Assembly: GCA_023245475.1 (NCBI GenBank)
Contig: JAHFKF010000016.1
Span: 1 to 18,382 of the forward strand
From: Candidatus Levyibacteriota bacterium
Lineage (GTDB): Bacteria > Patescibacteriota > Microgenomatia > Levybacterales > UBA12049
DNA length: 18,382 nt
Direction of reading: 5' to 3'
The position numbers and the translations under genes were made by a program. Within the stretch, counting starts at the first letter, position 1; each line of letters starts with the position of its first letter. Positions 1 to 6,969 of the stretch are shown here, piece after piece. Below the pieces are notes generated by a model, which searched no databases, had not been told where the DNA came from, and was given only the letters and a program-made list of their open reading frames with translations.

Positions 1-506
1 AGACCTTTTCCCGCTGGGACTTTAGCTCTCATCTCTACATATCCATATTGATATTTAAATTTTGCTGGTAAAGATGTATCTCCTTTATTTCTTCCCGTGG
101 TAATCATACCAGACGTGTAGTTATATGTTTTTCCATCAGGCGCATTATACGTTTCTTTTTTGGCGATAAGCTTTGCTGTACCATTGTTAACTTGTACATT
201 TTTGGGTAAATACCATTCAATTTCGTTGTTGCTGTGCCCACATCCATCGTCCGTTGAGCTATATGCATAACAGGTTACCCATTTAGTGTTATCTAGGGCT
301 ACTCCATCGAATTCATCAGTAAAGAGCAAGTTCCACCCACTAGACTGCCCTAGGGGTTGTGGATTCTCTGCTCGTGCTTGTGAGAGGGAATTATCCTTTG
401 TAAGAAGGGCATAGAATATAATTGCTAGGAGAACAATAATTACTCCCACAAGAAGAACTAGTTGGTATCTCTGTAGTTTTTTATATTTTTTACTCTTTTT
501 TGACAT
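1..506 (-). CDS. Membrane-anchored GH16 glycoside hydrolase (laminarinase/beta-glucanase-like), 3' end cut by window
   Basis: Reading the minus strand from the ATG at 506 gives 168 open codons running off the left edge. Residues 1-13 are Lys-rich and are followed by one hydrophobic helix (about 15-33, LVLLVGVIIVLLAI...), so the protein is probably held in the membrane with the enzyme outside. After a short linker comes the opening of a GH16 jelly-roll: WNLLFTDEFDG, LDNTKW, a Cys-containing loop, NNEIEWYLPKNVQV, SGMITTGR, then YGYVEMRAKVPAGKGL just before the edge. These blocks are typical of beta-1,3/1,3-1,4-glucanases. The catalytic ExDxxE segment lies further downstream, outside the window, so activity cannot be judged. 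It has its own promoter (513-541) and no visible ribosome site. Family assignment is firm; substrate is unknown. Confidence 0.88.
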   Translation of the reverse strand, partial: MSKKSKKYKKLQRYQLVLLVGVIIVLLAIIFYALLTKDNSLSQARAENPQPLGQSSGWNLLFTDEFDGVALDNTKWVTCYAYSSTDDGCGHSNNEIEWYLPKNVQVNNGTAKLIAKKETYNAPDGKTYNYTSGMITTGRNKGDTSLPAKFKYQYGYVEMRAKVPAGKG

Positions 507-512
507 TAGTCT

Positions 513-541
513 ATTGTGGATTGAATGCTTCTGCTTGTCAA
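513..541 (-). promoter_or_regulatory. Promoter for the GH16 gene, probably leaderless
   Basis: On the minus strand TTGACA (541-536) and CACAAT (518-513) are separated by 17 bases. The -10 hexamer ends 6 bases before the ATG at 506, so transcription would start at or next to the start codon. The -35 sits only 4 bases beyond the stop of the upstream phosphoribosyltransferase gene. The same layout recurs at several other gene starts in this window. Confidence 0.6.
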
Positions 542-544
542 TCC

Positions 545-1177
545 TTAAGAACTCATTTTTAGGGATTCGAGGTATTTCTTGCCGTGACCGACTCGTGTAT
601 CTATTGGAATGCCTTGTTTACAGAGTGGACAGTCTGCTTCTTCATATGATGGGACTTCCAGTATTGCTAGGTATGAAAAGGGTACACCAATTGTTGCTGA
701 AGTAATCTGTGGATCTTTATTTACCATGACGCAGACTCCGGATACCTTCCCTCCTGCTTTGTGTACGCTATCAATTACCTTTTTGACTGAGCCACCTGTT
801 TGTGTCAGATCCTCGATGATCAGGACATTCTTTCCAGCAACGAGTTTGTCATAGCCCCTGGTGAATACTTGGTTTTTATCTACGTCCTTTTCTGTATAGA
901 CGCCGAGAATTTGTTTGCCTTTTAGTTTGGATAGATGATAAGCAGTCCATGTCTCAAGGATAATTCCTCCAAGTGCAGGAGCTGCGACTACGTCAACATC
1001 CAAATCTTTACTTTTCTCTGCAAAGAGTTTGCCCATTTCTGAGACGGCATCTGTGTGCGGATACAGCGCATCTTTATTGATATACGTATCAAAGTGTTTG
1101 CCTGATGTGCCGACAAAATGGCTATCTGCAAAGATTGCTCCTGTTTGTTTGAGTAGTTCGAGTGCTCTGTTGTTCAT
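545..1177 (-). CDS. Orotate phosphoribosyltransferase-like PRTase (second OPRT-type gene of the operon)
   Basis: A 210-residue type I phosphoribosyltransferase, which would transfer a base onto PRPP. The N-terminus has the OPRT-like block HFVGTSGKHFDTYINKDAL (about 20-38). The PRPP-binding loop VLIIEDLTQTGGS is at 118-130. Near the C-terminus is CPLC (183-186) followed by GIPIDTRVGHGKKYL, a tail not seen in the neighbouring PyrE and possibly metal-binding. It is the last gene of the pyrimidine operon, 94 bases after pyrF, with a palindromic repeat filling most of that gap; only a weak purine-rich stretch precedes the ATG. It may be a true PyrE, a duplicate with shifted specificity, or a salvage PRTase for another base. 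PRTase fold is certain from the motifs; the base used is inferred. Confidence 0.85.
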   Translation of the reverse strand: MNNRALELLKQTGAIFADSHFVGTSGKHFDTYINKDALYPHTDAVSEMGKLFAEKSKDLDVDVVAAPALGGIILETWTAYHLSKLKGKQILGVYTEKDVDKNQVFTRGYDKLVAGKNVLIIEDLTQTGGSVKKVIDSVHKAGGKVSGVCVMVNKDPQITSATIGVPFSYLAILEVPSYEEADCPLCKQGIPIDTRVGHGKKYLESLKMSS

Positions 1178-1190
1178 AATTTATTTCTTT

Positions 1191-1269
1191 TGTCATTGCG
1201 AGCGTAGCGTGGCAATCTCAACGAATATAGATTATAGATTGCTTCGTCGTTACACTCCTCGCAATGACA
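1191..1269. repeat. Palindromic element, GTCATTGCGAG family (copy A)
   Basis: The outer ends are TGTCATTGCGAG (1191-1202) and CTCGCAATGACA (1258-1269), perfect 12-base inverted repeats. Inside, GCAATCT and AGATTGC form a second inverted pair, so the 79 bases can fold into a long imperfect hairpin. It lies between pyrF and the downstream phosphoribosyltransferase gene. A related copy lies at 15932-16004, and the element at 12641-12730 has similar ends. It has no coding capacity of its own and resembles a small non-autonomous mobile (MITE/REP-like) element. Confidence 0.85.
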
Positions 1270-1271
1270 AT

Positions 1272-2159
1272 TTAATGTCTATAAAGATTTATCTCATCTC
1301 TCAACTTCTGTGCCTCTTCTCGTGCTTTTTCAGCAAAGTCTTCTCCGCTTGACGCAAAGATAATACTGCGAGAAGCATTGATCATCATACCAGATTTTTT
1401 GCTATTCAGTCCAGCAGTGACGGTTGCCTCGACAGTTCCCCCTTGTGAGCCTACACCTGGAACAAGGAGTGTCATATCCCCTACTATGTTTCGGATTTCA
1501 GTAAGTTGTTCAGGGTAAGTTGCTCCCATAAACATCATGGTATTGGGGTTAGAGCCGTATTGTTTCATGACTTCCTCTGCCACTTTCTCGTAAAGAGGCT
1601 TTATTTTGTCATGCTGAACTTGTTTCAGCATCTCTTCTCTCTTTGATTTTGGATCCCGAAACGAGTTCGGGATGACAAGTTGTTCTTGAAATTCCTTTGC
1701 ACCTGGGTTGGATGAGTGGCATCCAACAATGATCCCTTTGTCCTCCCGTTTAAAATATGGAGAAAGCGATTCAATGCCCATATATGGCATGACTGTTATC
1801 GCGTCTGCTCCTAAGTAATCAAAGACATATTTTGCATAGCCTTCGTTGGTGTTGCCAATATCTCCACGTTTGGCATCAATGATAATTGGTATCTCAGGAT
1901 ACGTTTCCTTAATGTAGTCACAGGTCATTTTGAGTTCTCGAATACCTTGCTCGCCATATGCTTCATAGAATGCTGGATTGGGTTTGTACACACAGGCAAG
2001 ATCATGGGTCGCATTAATGATCGCTTTATTAAAGACAAATTGTGCAAATCCTAATTGCTTGAGATGTTGGGGAAGTTTTGTATAATCAGAATCAAGCCCT
2101 ACGCAAACAAGAGAATTATTTTTAGCAATAAGATTATCTAATTTTTGTTGAAAGTTCAT
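1272..2159 (-). CDS. pyrF: Orotidine 5'-phosphate decarboxylase with an in-frame repeat insertion
   Basis: Decarboxylates OMP to UMP, the last step of de novo UMP synthesis, in the cytoplasm. From the ATG at 2159 it has 295 residues. VCVGLDSD lies at 18-25, the catalytic block DAKRGDIGNT at 95-104 (Asp95, Lys97, Asp100), ITVMPYMG at 121-128, and the phosphate-binding region LLVPGVGSQGG at 231-241; this is the longer bacterial subfamily related to TIGR02127. The start was chosen because an AAAGGAG ribosome site precedes it and the ATG overlaps the pyrE stop as ATGA; the open frame extends 19 codons further upstream. Residues about 162-186 are not normal PyrF sequence: they are encoded by a palindromic repeat (1607-1677) between GAKEFQEQ and KPLYEKVAEEV. 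The frame is kept, and all recognised catalytic motifs flank the insert. Confidence 0.95.
   Translation of the reverse strand: MNFQQKLDNLIAKNNSLVCVGLDSDYTKLPQHLKQLGFAQFVFNKAIINATHDLACVYKPNPAFYEAYGEQGIRELKMTCDYIKETYPEIPIIIDAKRGDIGNTNEGYAKYVFDYLGADAITVMPYMGIESLSPYFKREDKGIIVGCHSSNPGAKEFQEQLVIPNSFRDPKSKREEMLKQVQHDKIKPLYEKVAEEVMKQYGSNPNTMMFMGATYPEQLTEIRNIVGDMTLLVPGVGSQGGTVEATVTAGLNSKKSGMMINASRSIIFASSGEDFAEKAREEAQKLRDEINLYRH
1607..1677. repeat. Palindromic repeat inserted in frame inside pyrF
   Basis: The element begins TGTCATGCTGAAC and ends GTTCGGGATGACA, with inverted termini TGTCAT/ATGACA. It is made of two smaller hairpins: TGCTGAACTTGTTTCAGCA on the left and TCCCGAAACGAGTTCGGGA on the right. 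Read on the minus strand it adds about 24 codons to pyrF (PNSFRDPKSKREEMLKQVQ and flanks). The joined palindromes and the lack of any PyrF counterpart mark it as an insertion. Confidence 0.85.
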
Positions 2160-2782
2160 CCCATACTCCTTTCTTTGTCGACTGCTTGTTTTTGTGCGGA
2201 CGATAATTGTCCCCATACGATAGCAATAAGCTCATCACGAGTCAAGACATGATGTGTCTTATATGTACTCTCTTTGATATTTCTTATAAAGCCCACAAAT
2301 AGTTGAATATCTTTAATGTTAGGAAAGTTCTCGGTAACTAGATCAGCGACATTTTTAGCGGTACCATCCCCCCCGGTCATGACATCGTCCAGAATTGCGA
2401 CCGGCATATCCCAGTTTTCATCTCCTGTCATTTGTCGTTGTGTCCCCTTCTCTATGGCAGTCAGTTTTTTGGATTTAAAAATAATTTGAGGTTTATTGAG
2501 CAAATATGCAACTGAGCCAACCATTTGTGCGCTGATTTTCGAGTCAACATTGCAGAGAATAAATTCCTTTTCTGCGTATGCTTGTTGCACTAGATAAATC
2601 ATTATATCAATAAAGGCTTTGTATGCAGTTGGAGATGATGCAACACGGCTGTGATCAAGAAAAAGGTATGACTGTTTTCCGCTTCGTAATGTAAAAGGCT
2701 CTTCGTCGATAGACTTTACCAGAAAAGCCTTGGTTTCAAGTAATCCATCGACGTAGTGTTGTTTAAGTGTTTGAAAGTTCAT
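2156..2782 (-). CDS. pyrE: Orotate phosphoribosyltransferase
   Basis: Joins orotate to PRPP to give OMP, the substrate of the next gene's product. The protein has 208 residues, the usual PyrE size. The orotate/substrate segment PFTLRSGKQSYLFLDHSR is at 29-46 and the PRPP loop VAILDDVMTGGDGT at 128-141; lysines at 104-106 (KSKK) and the flexible loop around 110-121 fit the family. The ATG at 2782 overlaps the stop of the upstream coiled-coil gene as ATGA, and its own stop overlaps the pyrF start the same way, so the three genes are probably translated in a coupled way. No good ribosome site precedes it. It is the more typical of the two OPRT-like genes in this operon. Confidence 0.88.
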   Translation of the reverse strand: MNFQTLKQHYVDGLLETKAFLVKSIDEEPFTLRSGKQSYLFLDHSRVASSPTAYKAFIDIMIYLVQQAYAEKEFILCNVDSKISAQMVGSVAYLLNKPQIIFKSKKLTAIEKGTQRQMTGDENWDMPVAILDDVMTGGDGTAKNVADLVTENFPNIKDIQLFVGFIRNIKESTYKTHHVLTRDELIAIVWGQLSSAQKQAVDKERSMG

Positions 2783-3243
2783 GATTGTTCAATGATTCTC
2801 AGTCGATGCTCATGATTATCTAAACTAGCTTGTACTCTGATTGATTGTTCAGCTGCGATTGCTCTGTCCTGTTGTCTTGTTTCAAGTTCTTTGAGAAGTG
2901 GGTCAACAAGTGTCAAGATTCGACTATTGTTCTTTGTGAGTAGATTTGCAAAGTGGTCGTTCATTTCCTCAAACTTTAAACTGATCAATGCAAAAAACAT
3001 TTTCTCACTATCATTCAGTTTCTGTCCAAGATGTTCTTCAAACTTTCTTAGCTTACCATTTGTAGTATAGTTAGCCAACGCTTTTTTTAATTCTTTTTTT
3101 GTGGGGTAGTTATTGATTTCCTTTTCAAATTCTTCTTTTGTTGTGTACTTAGAAAGCATCTTGTTTACTTCATCTGTGGTCATATGGCGTTTAAGGAATG
3201 ATTCAAAGTCTTTTTGTGTTACGGGGGGATTTGATTGTTTCAT
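2779..3243 (-). CDS. Coiled-coil protein with short tandem repeats, first gene of the pyrimidine operon
   Basis: A 154-residue soluble, highly charged protein of no recognised enzymatic family. Residues about 20-75 contain repeats of roughly 13-15 residues opening with Y-(T/P)-T: YTTKEEFEKEINN, YPTKKELKKALAN, YTTNGKLRKFEEH. The rest is predicted helix (about 75-154) with a heptad-like pattern, so a coiled coil or oligomer is likely. There is no signal peptide or membrane helix. It overlaps pyrE by four bases (ATGA), so it is almost surely co-transcribed with it. Whether it acts in pyrimidine metabolism or is a passenger cannot be told from sequence. The start is supported by a TTGACA/TAGACT promoter ending just before the ATG. 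Confidence 0.75.
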   Translation of the reverse strand: MKQSNPPVTQKDFESFLKRHMTTDEVNKMLSKYTTKEEFEKEINNYPTKKELKKALANYTTNGKLRKFEEHLGQKLNDSEKMFFALISLKFEEMNDHFANLLTKNNSRILTLVDPLLKELETRQQDRAIAAEQSIRVQASLDNHEHRLRIIEQS

Positions 3244-3249
3244 ATGCTT

Positions 3250-3278
3250 AGTCTAAGTATTTATACTATTATTGTCAA
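3250..3278 (-). promoter_or_regulatory. Promoter of the pyrimidine operon, probably leaderless, with a palindrome over the -10
   Basis: On the minus strand TTGACA (3278-3273) is followed after 17 bases by TAGACT (3255-3250), ending 6 bases before the ATG at 3243. An 11-base palindrome CTTAGtCTAAG (3247-3257) covers this -10, and GTATTTATAC (3257-3266) lies in the spacer. Either could be an operator, which is a guess. An alternative -10, TATAAA in the spacer region, would be too close to the -35. Confidence 0.55.
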
Positions 3279-3337
3279 GTCTATTTTCTATCTAAAAAAG
3301 CACCTTTTCTATTAATACTCTTTATTCTGTGCGTAGA

Positions 3338-3757
3338 TTATTTGTTGAGAAACAGAAGATACACTCCTGAACTTGCGAAGATTAGACCAAGGACAATGTT
3401 CCACGTTAGTTTTTCTCTGAGGAGCACAATGCCAAGAAGTACAACTAGCATCACTCCACCAATTCTCATGATGGGCAAAACAGTAGAGACGCCAGGTCCG
3501 ACAGCAAGTGCTTTAAATGAAAAAGCAGTGAAGATTGAAATAAAGATGCCTCCAAGAATGGCAAATATCATCCCACGAGGATCTCCTTCAAACTTTTTAC
3601 TAAAGAACAAAAAAAGAATGGTTGCTGTCACAAAACCTGCACCCTGAAATAGTAAATTGCTAACGAAAGGATCTTTAATAGACGAACCAAGTTTGCGGAA
3701 GAAATCGGCAATGCCGAGTGAAAAAATAGCACCAATGGCATAGATAATCCAGCTCAT
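3338..3757 (-). CDS. Small EamA/DMT-type membrane protein
   Basis: A 139-residue hydrophobic protein with about four to five predicted helices, close to half the size of a normal ten-helix drug/metabolite transporter. The stretch from about residue 80 (AVGPGVSTVLPIMRIGGVML) through LREKLTWNIVLGLIFASSGV matches the second half of an EamA repeat, so it may act as a dimer, like small multidrug-resistance proteins. Substrate is unknown. The start at 3757 was preferred over an upstream in-frame start at 3826 because the protein then begins MSWIIYAIGAIFSLGIADFF, a standard first helix, and because a perfect TATAAT ends 6 bases before this ATG. It lies just downstream of the GT87-like gene, 7 bases away. 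Confidence 0.8.
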   Translation of the reverse strand: MSWIIYAIGAIFSLGIADFFRKLGSSIKDPFVSNLLFQGAGFVTATILFLFFSKKFEGDPRGMIFAILGGIFISIFTAFSFKALAVGPGVSTVLPIMRIGGVMLVVLLGIVLLREKLTWNIVLGLIFASSGVYLLFLNK

Positions 3758-3763
3758 AGATTG

Positions 3764-3769
3764 ATTATA
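3764..3769 (-). promoter_or_regulatory. -10 element of the EamA gene, overlapping the end of the GT87 gene
   Basis: TATAAT reads on the minus strand at 3769-3764, ending 6 bases before the ATG at 3757, and shares bases with the stop codon of the upstream GT87-like gene. No convincing -35 hexamer is seen at normal spacing. The matching geometry at other genes is the main support. Confidence 0.45.
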
Positions 3770-4991
3770 CAGCATGCAACGATTGTCTTGCTTGTTCTTG
3801 TCTGAGCTGCCACATAAGTAGCCCAAAGATGCTAAGAATTAATGGCACGAGCATCACTGGATATGATCGAAAGATGCCACTGAGTAATTCAAAGAAGAAT
3901 ACTCCGTAAATCACACACCACAGTTTCCATTGCATGACAGATCGTTTGCTAAGATATCCAACGAGTCGCTGTACTAAAATAAGTATTGGTAGCATAAGAA
4001 GTAGCACATCATGAAACAACGTATGCGGACTGGTAAGTATTGTTGTCACGATGATGAGTGACCATTGGATATCGAAGCTTGGCTTTGTAGTATTGATTGT
4101 GCCTTTTAAGCTTCGTAAAAGTAATATCAGTATCCCTCCAGATAGAAATATGTATGCGGGCAAAATATGTCCTAAGTCTCGTGTGTGCGTTATCGCATGA
4201 AGAAATCCCTTGAGCGTTGCTTCAAGATGCGGTTGATCATACATGCCGGCCAAAGATTGATAGTTGAGCAGTACGTGAAGGTAGGTAAAAACAGATGCTA
4301 TCCCCGTCGTCCAAGCAAAGAGAAAGAGCAATATGATTCCTCCTGCTCCTATCCCTGCAAGTGTTCGCCATTGCTGCTTATAGATGAGTACAATGACTGG
4401 GACAATGATCAGATGCGGTCTTACCAATAGCAATGATAATGCTACTCCCGCAAGAAAATTGTGGTGTTTCTTTTGTGCAGCCCAGGCTACAATAAAAGCA
4501 AAAAATAATATCGGCGTCAGTTGTATTTGCATAACTGATTCCCAGAGGGGTAAGAAACTAAAAAACAGCAAACAGGCAATCCCCGTTTGTACGGGATCTG
4601 AAAAGAGCTTAAGCGTTCTTAAGAGAATGAAAAATGTCCAGAGCAACAGGAAGATATCTGCAATTGCCACAACTTTATAAAATAGTTCAATCGGCAAGCT
4701 TGCAATTACTGAAATCGGTAATGCGACAAATGATGGATAAACAAAAGGTAAAAGATATGTTTGATCTGGTATGGCAAAGAATTGCTTTTGCCAGGTGTAT
4801 TGAACTGTTGGATCATAGAATCCTGTCGTAACGTTATGTGCTGCCATCACAGCTCCTGTGTAGAAGGCTCGGACATCAAATCGAATCAGATCCGTCGCAG
4901 CAATATAACTGACTAGGCTAAACGAAACGATTGTAAAGAGACAACTCGTGATGATAAAAATGACTACCGAGGGAGAAAACTTAGACGCCAT
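3765..4991 (-). CDS. GT87-like polytopic membrane glycosyltransferase (mannosyltransferase-type)
   Basis: A 408-residue protein with about nine to eleven hydrophobic segments. After the first helix comes FDVRAFYTGAVMAAH...FYDP (about 38-61), where an acidic loop residue in the D-x-R-AFYTGA block suits the GT-C fold (GT87/DUF2029) that uses polyprenyl-phosphate sugars. Later blocks such as LLFFSFLPLWESVMQIQLTP and LVRPHLIIVPVIVLIYK also fit. Such enzymes add mannose or arabinose to lipids or envelope glycans on the outer face of the membrane. The ATG at 4991 overlaps the pyrD stop by 11 bases and is preceded by GGAGG at good spacing, so it is in the pyrD operon. The donor and acceptor are unknown. 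Confidence 0.75.
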   Translation of the reverse strand: MASKFSPSVVIFIITSCLFTIVSFSLVSYIAATDLIRFDVRAFYTGAVMAAHNVTTGFYDPTVQYTWQKQFFAIPDQTYLLPFVYPSFVALPISVIASLPIELFYKVVAIADIFLLLWTFFILLRTLKLFSDPVQTGIACLLFFSFLPLWESVMQIQLTPILFFAFIVAWAAQKKHHNFLAGVALSLLLVRPHLIIVPVIVLIYKQQWRTLAGIGAGGIILLFLFAWTTGIASVFTYLHVLLNYQSLAGMYDQPHLEATLKGFLHAITHTRDLGHILPAYIFLSGGILILLLRSLKGTINTTKPSFDIQWSLIIVTTILTSPHTLFHDVLLLMLPILILVQRLVGYLSKRSVMQWKLWCVIYGVFFFELLSGIFRSYPVMLVPLILSIFGLLMWQLRQEQARQSLHAV

Positions 4992-6060
4992 AAAGCTTTA
5001 TTTCCTCCGCGAGGAAGGGGTTCCACATTGCACCTGTTGCACTCATGACAGCATCTGCTCCGGCAATTTTATACTCCATGTAGTCAGTTGGTGCGGTCAC
5101 TCCTCCGACGCCGTCTATAGAAAATGAGAGGTCATGTTTCTCTCGTAATGTTTTTAATCGTCGTACCATTTCAACCCCAGCCCATTTGATTGTGTGTCCG
5201 CAGACGCCACTTCGTGCGCGGCCTGCTCCGGGAAGTGCTTGCTCTCCGTGTTCATCAACGATTTTGGCTGGAATGGTATTGATTGCTGCAATGCCTTGTA
5301 CTTTGGAACCAACTGTTGTGACTAGTTTCTCAAGCGCATCATCCTTTTCGAAGTAGGCAATTTTGATAACCAGAGGTGTGTCCCCTATTTCATTTTTGAT
5401 TGCTTCCACTACCAAATTAGTTCTTTGCAAATCAAAGCACAACAGATGGGCTGTTCCTTCATTGGGGCAACTCAAGTTTACTTCAAGAATCTTTGCTCCT
5501 GTCTCTTTGACCAGTCGTGCGGCGAATGCAAAGTCGTTGATGTACTCATCTACATTGCCTCCGGCAGAGGTAGTCCCTTGAAAACTGCCAACAACTACTT
5601 GGCCTTTCTTTGCATATTCTACAGCTTTTTGCATGTCTGGTTGCCATTGCTCGGGATCATAGGACGGCACGCCGAATGAATTAGTAATCGATAAGGGTTG
5701 TTTATAATGATGGTCTGCAACAAGTCCTTTTTCTGCCCTTTCAAGAGTTAATCTGTCAGTTATCTTGACTGCAAGGACATTGGGCCATGGGGCACAGGGA
5801 TATTTCTTGGTGCGTACTGTCTTATACACAGGGATATCAAAGCCTTTGTCCAGTGCTGCTTTGACAAAATTGCCATTAAGAAGAGGTCCTGCCGGGATGC
5901 CAAATGGTAAGTATACTTTGTGTCCAAGATGCTTGTATTGGGGTTCACCTTTTTCTGTAAAGACTTCCCCATTCGCAAATGCTCCAAATGGTCCATGTTC
6001 GTAGTTTTCCTGATATGTTTTTGTAGGATCGTAAAAAGGTGTACGGACAGTGCTGCTCAT
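4981..6060 (-). CDS. pyrD: Dihydroorotate dehydrogenase-like flavoprotein (class 1 type)
   Basis: Oxidises dihydroorotate to orotate with FMN, supplying the substrate of PyrE encoded about 2 kb downstream. The protein has 359 residues, longer than the roughly 310 of class 1A enzymes, mainly because of an extra N-terminal stretch. The active-site block ILEVNLSCPNEG is at 191-202, with Cys198 in the position of the class 1 catalytic base (class 2 has Ser). AINTIPAKIVDEHGEQALPG and SIDGVGGVT...YKIAGADAVMSATGAM are the C-terminal FMN/phosphate-binding part. There is no membrane helix, again as in class 1. The ATG overlaps the stop of the upstream guanidino hydrolase (ATGA). No electron-transfer subunit (PyrK) is next to it. 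A DHOD-like relative with another substrate is less likely but possible. Confidence 0.87.
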   Translation of the reverse strand: MSSTVRTPFYDPTKTYQENYEHGPFGAFANGEVFTEKGEPQYKHLGHKVYLPFGIPAGPLLNGNFVKAALDKGFDIPVYKTVRTKKYPCAPWPNVLAVKITDRLTLERAEKGLVADHHYKQPLSITNSFGVPSYDPEQWQPDMQKAVEYAKKGQVVVGSFQGTTSAGGNVDEYINDFAFAARLVKETGAKILEVNLSCPNEGTAHLLCFDLQRTNLVVEAIKNEIGDTPLVIKIAYFEKDDALEKLVTTVGSKVQGIAAINTIPAKIVDEHGEQALPGAGRARSGVCGHTIKWAGVEMVRRLKTLREKHDLSFSIDGVGGVTAPTDYMEYKIAGADAVMSATGAMWNPFLAEEIKLYGV

Positions 6061-6872
6061 ACTGATTTCAAAATATTTGTCAAACAGTGAATGCCTCCTC
6101 CAGATTTTTTGAACTCTGAGAGATCAACTTCAATACTGTTATAGTTCAGTTCCATCAGTTTTTGTTGAAAGGTAGGATTACCCTGTTGGTGAATAACAGT
6201 CTTCCCCGTAACAACACTGTTAGCACAAAACCCTTTCATCTCTTTTTCAGATAGTTTTATCAGATTAGGGATGAGCTTTTTTAGTTGGTTACGACTCTCT
6301 GTGCTATATGCTTCTGGGTAATAGAAAACTGTTTCCTTATCCAATGGGAAAAAGCCGATATCCAAGTGATAAAAAGCAGGGGCTGCTGCATCAAGTTCAA
6401 TCACTTCAATGTCTGGGAAGAGTTTTTGTAGTTGCTGACACATTGGTCGATCTGTCCTGTACCCTACTCCAACAAATAATTTATCATTCCAAAAGTACAT
6501 CGTCCCATTGCCTTCAAAGTACAGATGTTCTGGCAAATCAACGATTTCATAATTGTGATCTTCAAACCATTTCTTATAGTGAGGAGATTCGCCTTGACGT
6601 TCTTTGTGGCGGAAACGACTTAACAATACTTTGTTGTCAAAGACATATCCTGAATCTGTGGCAAAGACCATATCTGGCTGGTCTTTAACTTGATCAATTA
6701 CTTGCACAGTGATACCTAAGTCTGTATAAATTTTAACGAGGTGTTCCCATTGCTGCATTGCTTTTTTTTGATCGATTGTTCCCGGTTGCATCCAGGGGTT
6801 AATTATATAATCAAGGGAAGAAAAATAAAGAGGGCGACACATCAGTACTTCTTTGATTGTGGATGTTTGCAT
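6057..6872 (-). CDS. Guanidino-group hydrolase, DDAH/arginine dihydrolase-like (paralogue 1)
   Basis: A 271-residue member of the amidinotransferase/DDAH superfamily, which breaks guanidino groups such as that of arginine through a Cys thio-intermediate. Visible active-site features: PDMVFATDSG (66-75), FRHKERQGE (87-95), FEGNGTMYFWND (119-130), His169 in FYHLDIGF, and the nucleophile Cys263 in SGGGIHCLTN. The N-terminal INPWM block (24-28) followed by QW is also typical. Products could be citrulline (DDAH, arginine deiminase) or ornithine plus ammonia (arginine dihydrolase); sequence alone does not decide. The start at 6872 was chosen because it aligns with the start of the paralogue at 8757 and has a TATAAT just upstream; the frame stays open to 7046. 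It heads the operon with pyrD. Confidence 0.87.
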   Translation of the reverse strand: MQTSTIKEVLMCRPLYFSSLDYIINPWMQPGTIDQKKAMQQWEHLVKIYTDLGITVQVIDQVKDQPDMVFATDSGYVFDNKVLLSRFRHKERQGESPHYKKWFEDHNYEIVDLPEHLYFEGNGTMYFWNDKLFVGVGYRTDRPMCQQLQKLFPDIEVIELDAAAPAFYHLDIGFFPLDKETVFYYPEAYSTESRNQLKKLIPNLIKLSEKEMKGFCANSVVTGKTVIHQQGNPTFQQKLMELNYNSIEVDLSEFKKSGGGIHCLTNILKSV

Positions 6873-6878
6873 GGATCT

Positions 6879-6906
6879 ATTATACAGCGAAAAATTTGTT
6901 TGGCAA
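6879..6906 (-). promoter_or_regulatory. Promoter of the guanidino hydrolase-pyrD operon, probably leaderless
   Basis: On the minus strand TTGCCA (6906-6901) and a perfect TATAAT (6884-6879) are 16 bases apart, and the -10 ends 6 bases before the ATG at 6872. The start of transcription would fall on or beside the start codon. Confidence 0.65.
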
Positions 6907-6913
6907 CTACTGC

Positions 6914-6942
6914 TTGATTTTTTAGTTTTTTGGCAATATACT
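6914..6942 (+). promoter_or_regulatory. Divergent promoter of the amidohydrolase gene
   Basis: TTGATT (6914-6919) and TATACT (6937-6942) are 17 bases apart on the plus strand. Transcription would begin near 6949, about 20 bases before the ATG at 6970. It is back to back with the minus-strand promoter at 6879-6906, with only 7 bases between the -35 boxes, so the two may be regulated together. Confidence 0.55.
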
Positions 6943-6969
6943 AGACAAAGAATTAAAACGCAACCTTTT

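Noticed and set aside
3291..3308. AAAAGGTGCTTTTTT on the minus strand as a terminator after the EamA gene
   Set aside because: The stem is only about 5 AT-rich pairs with a 3-base loop; too weak to call.
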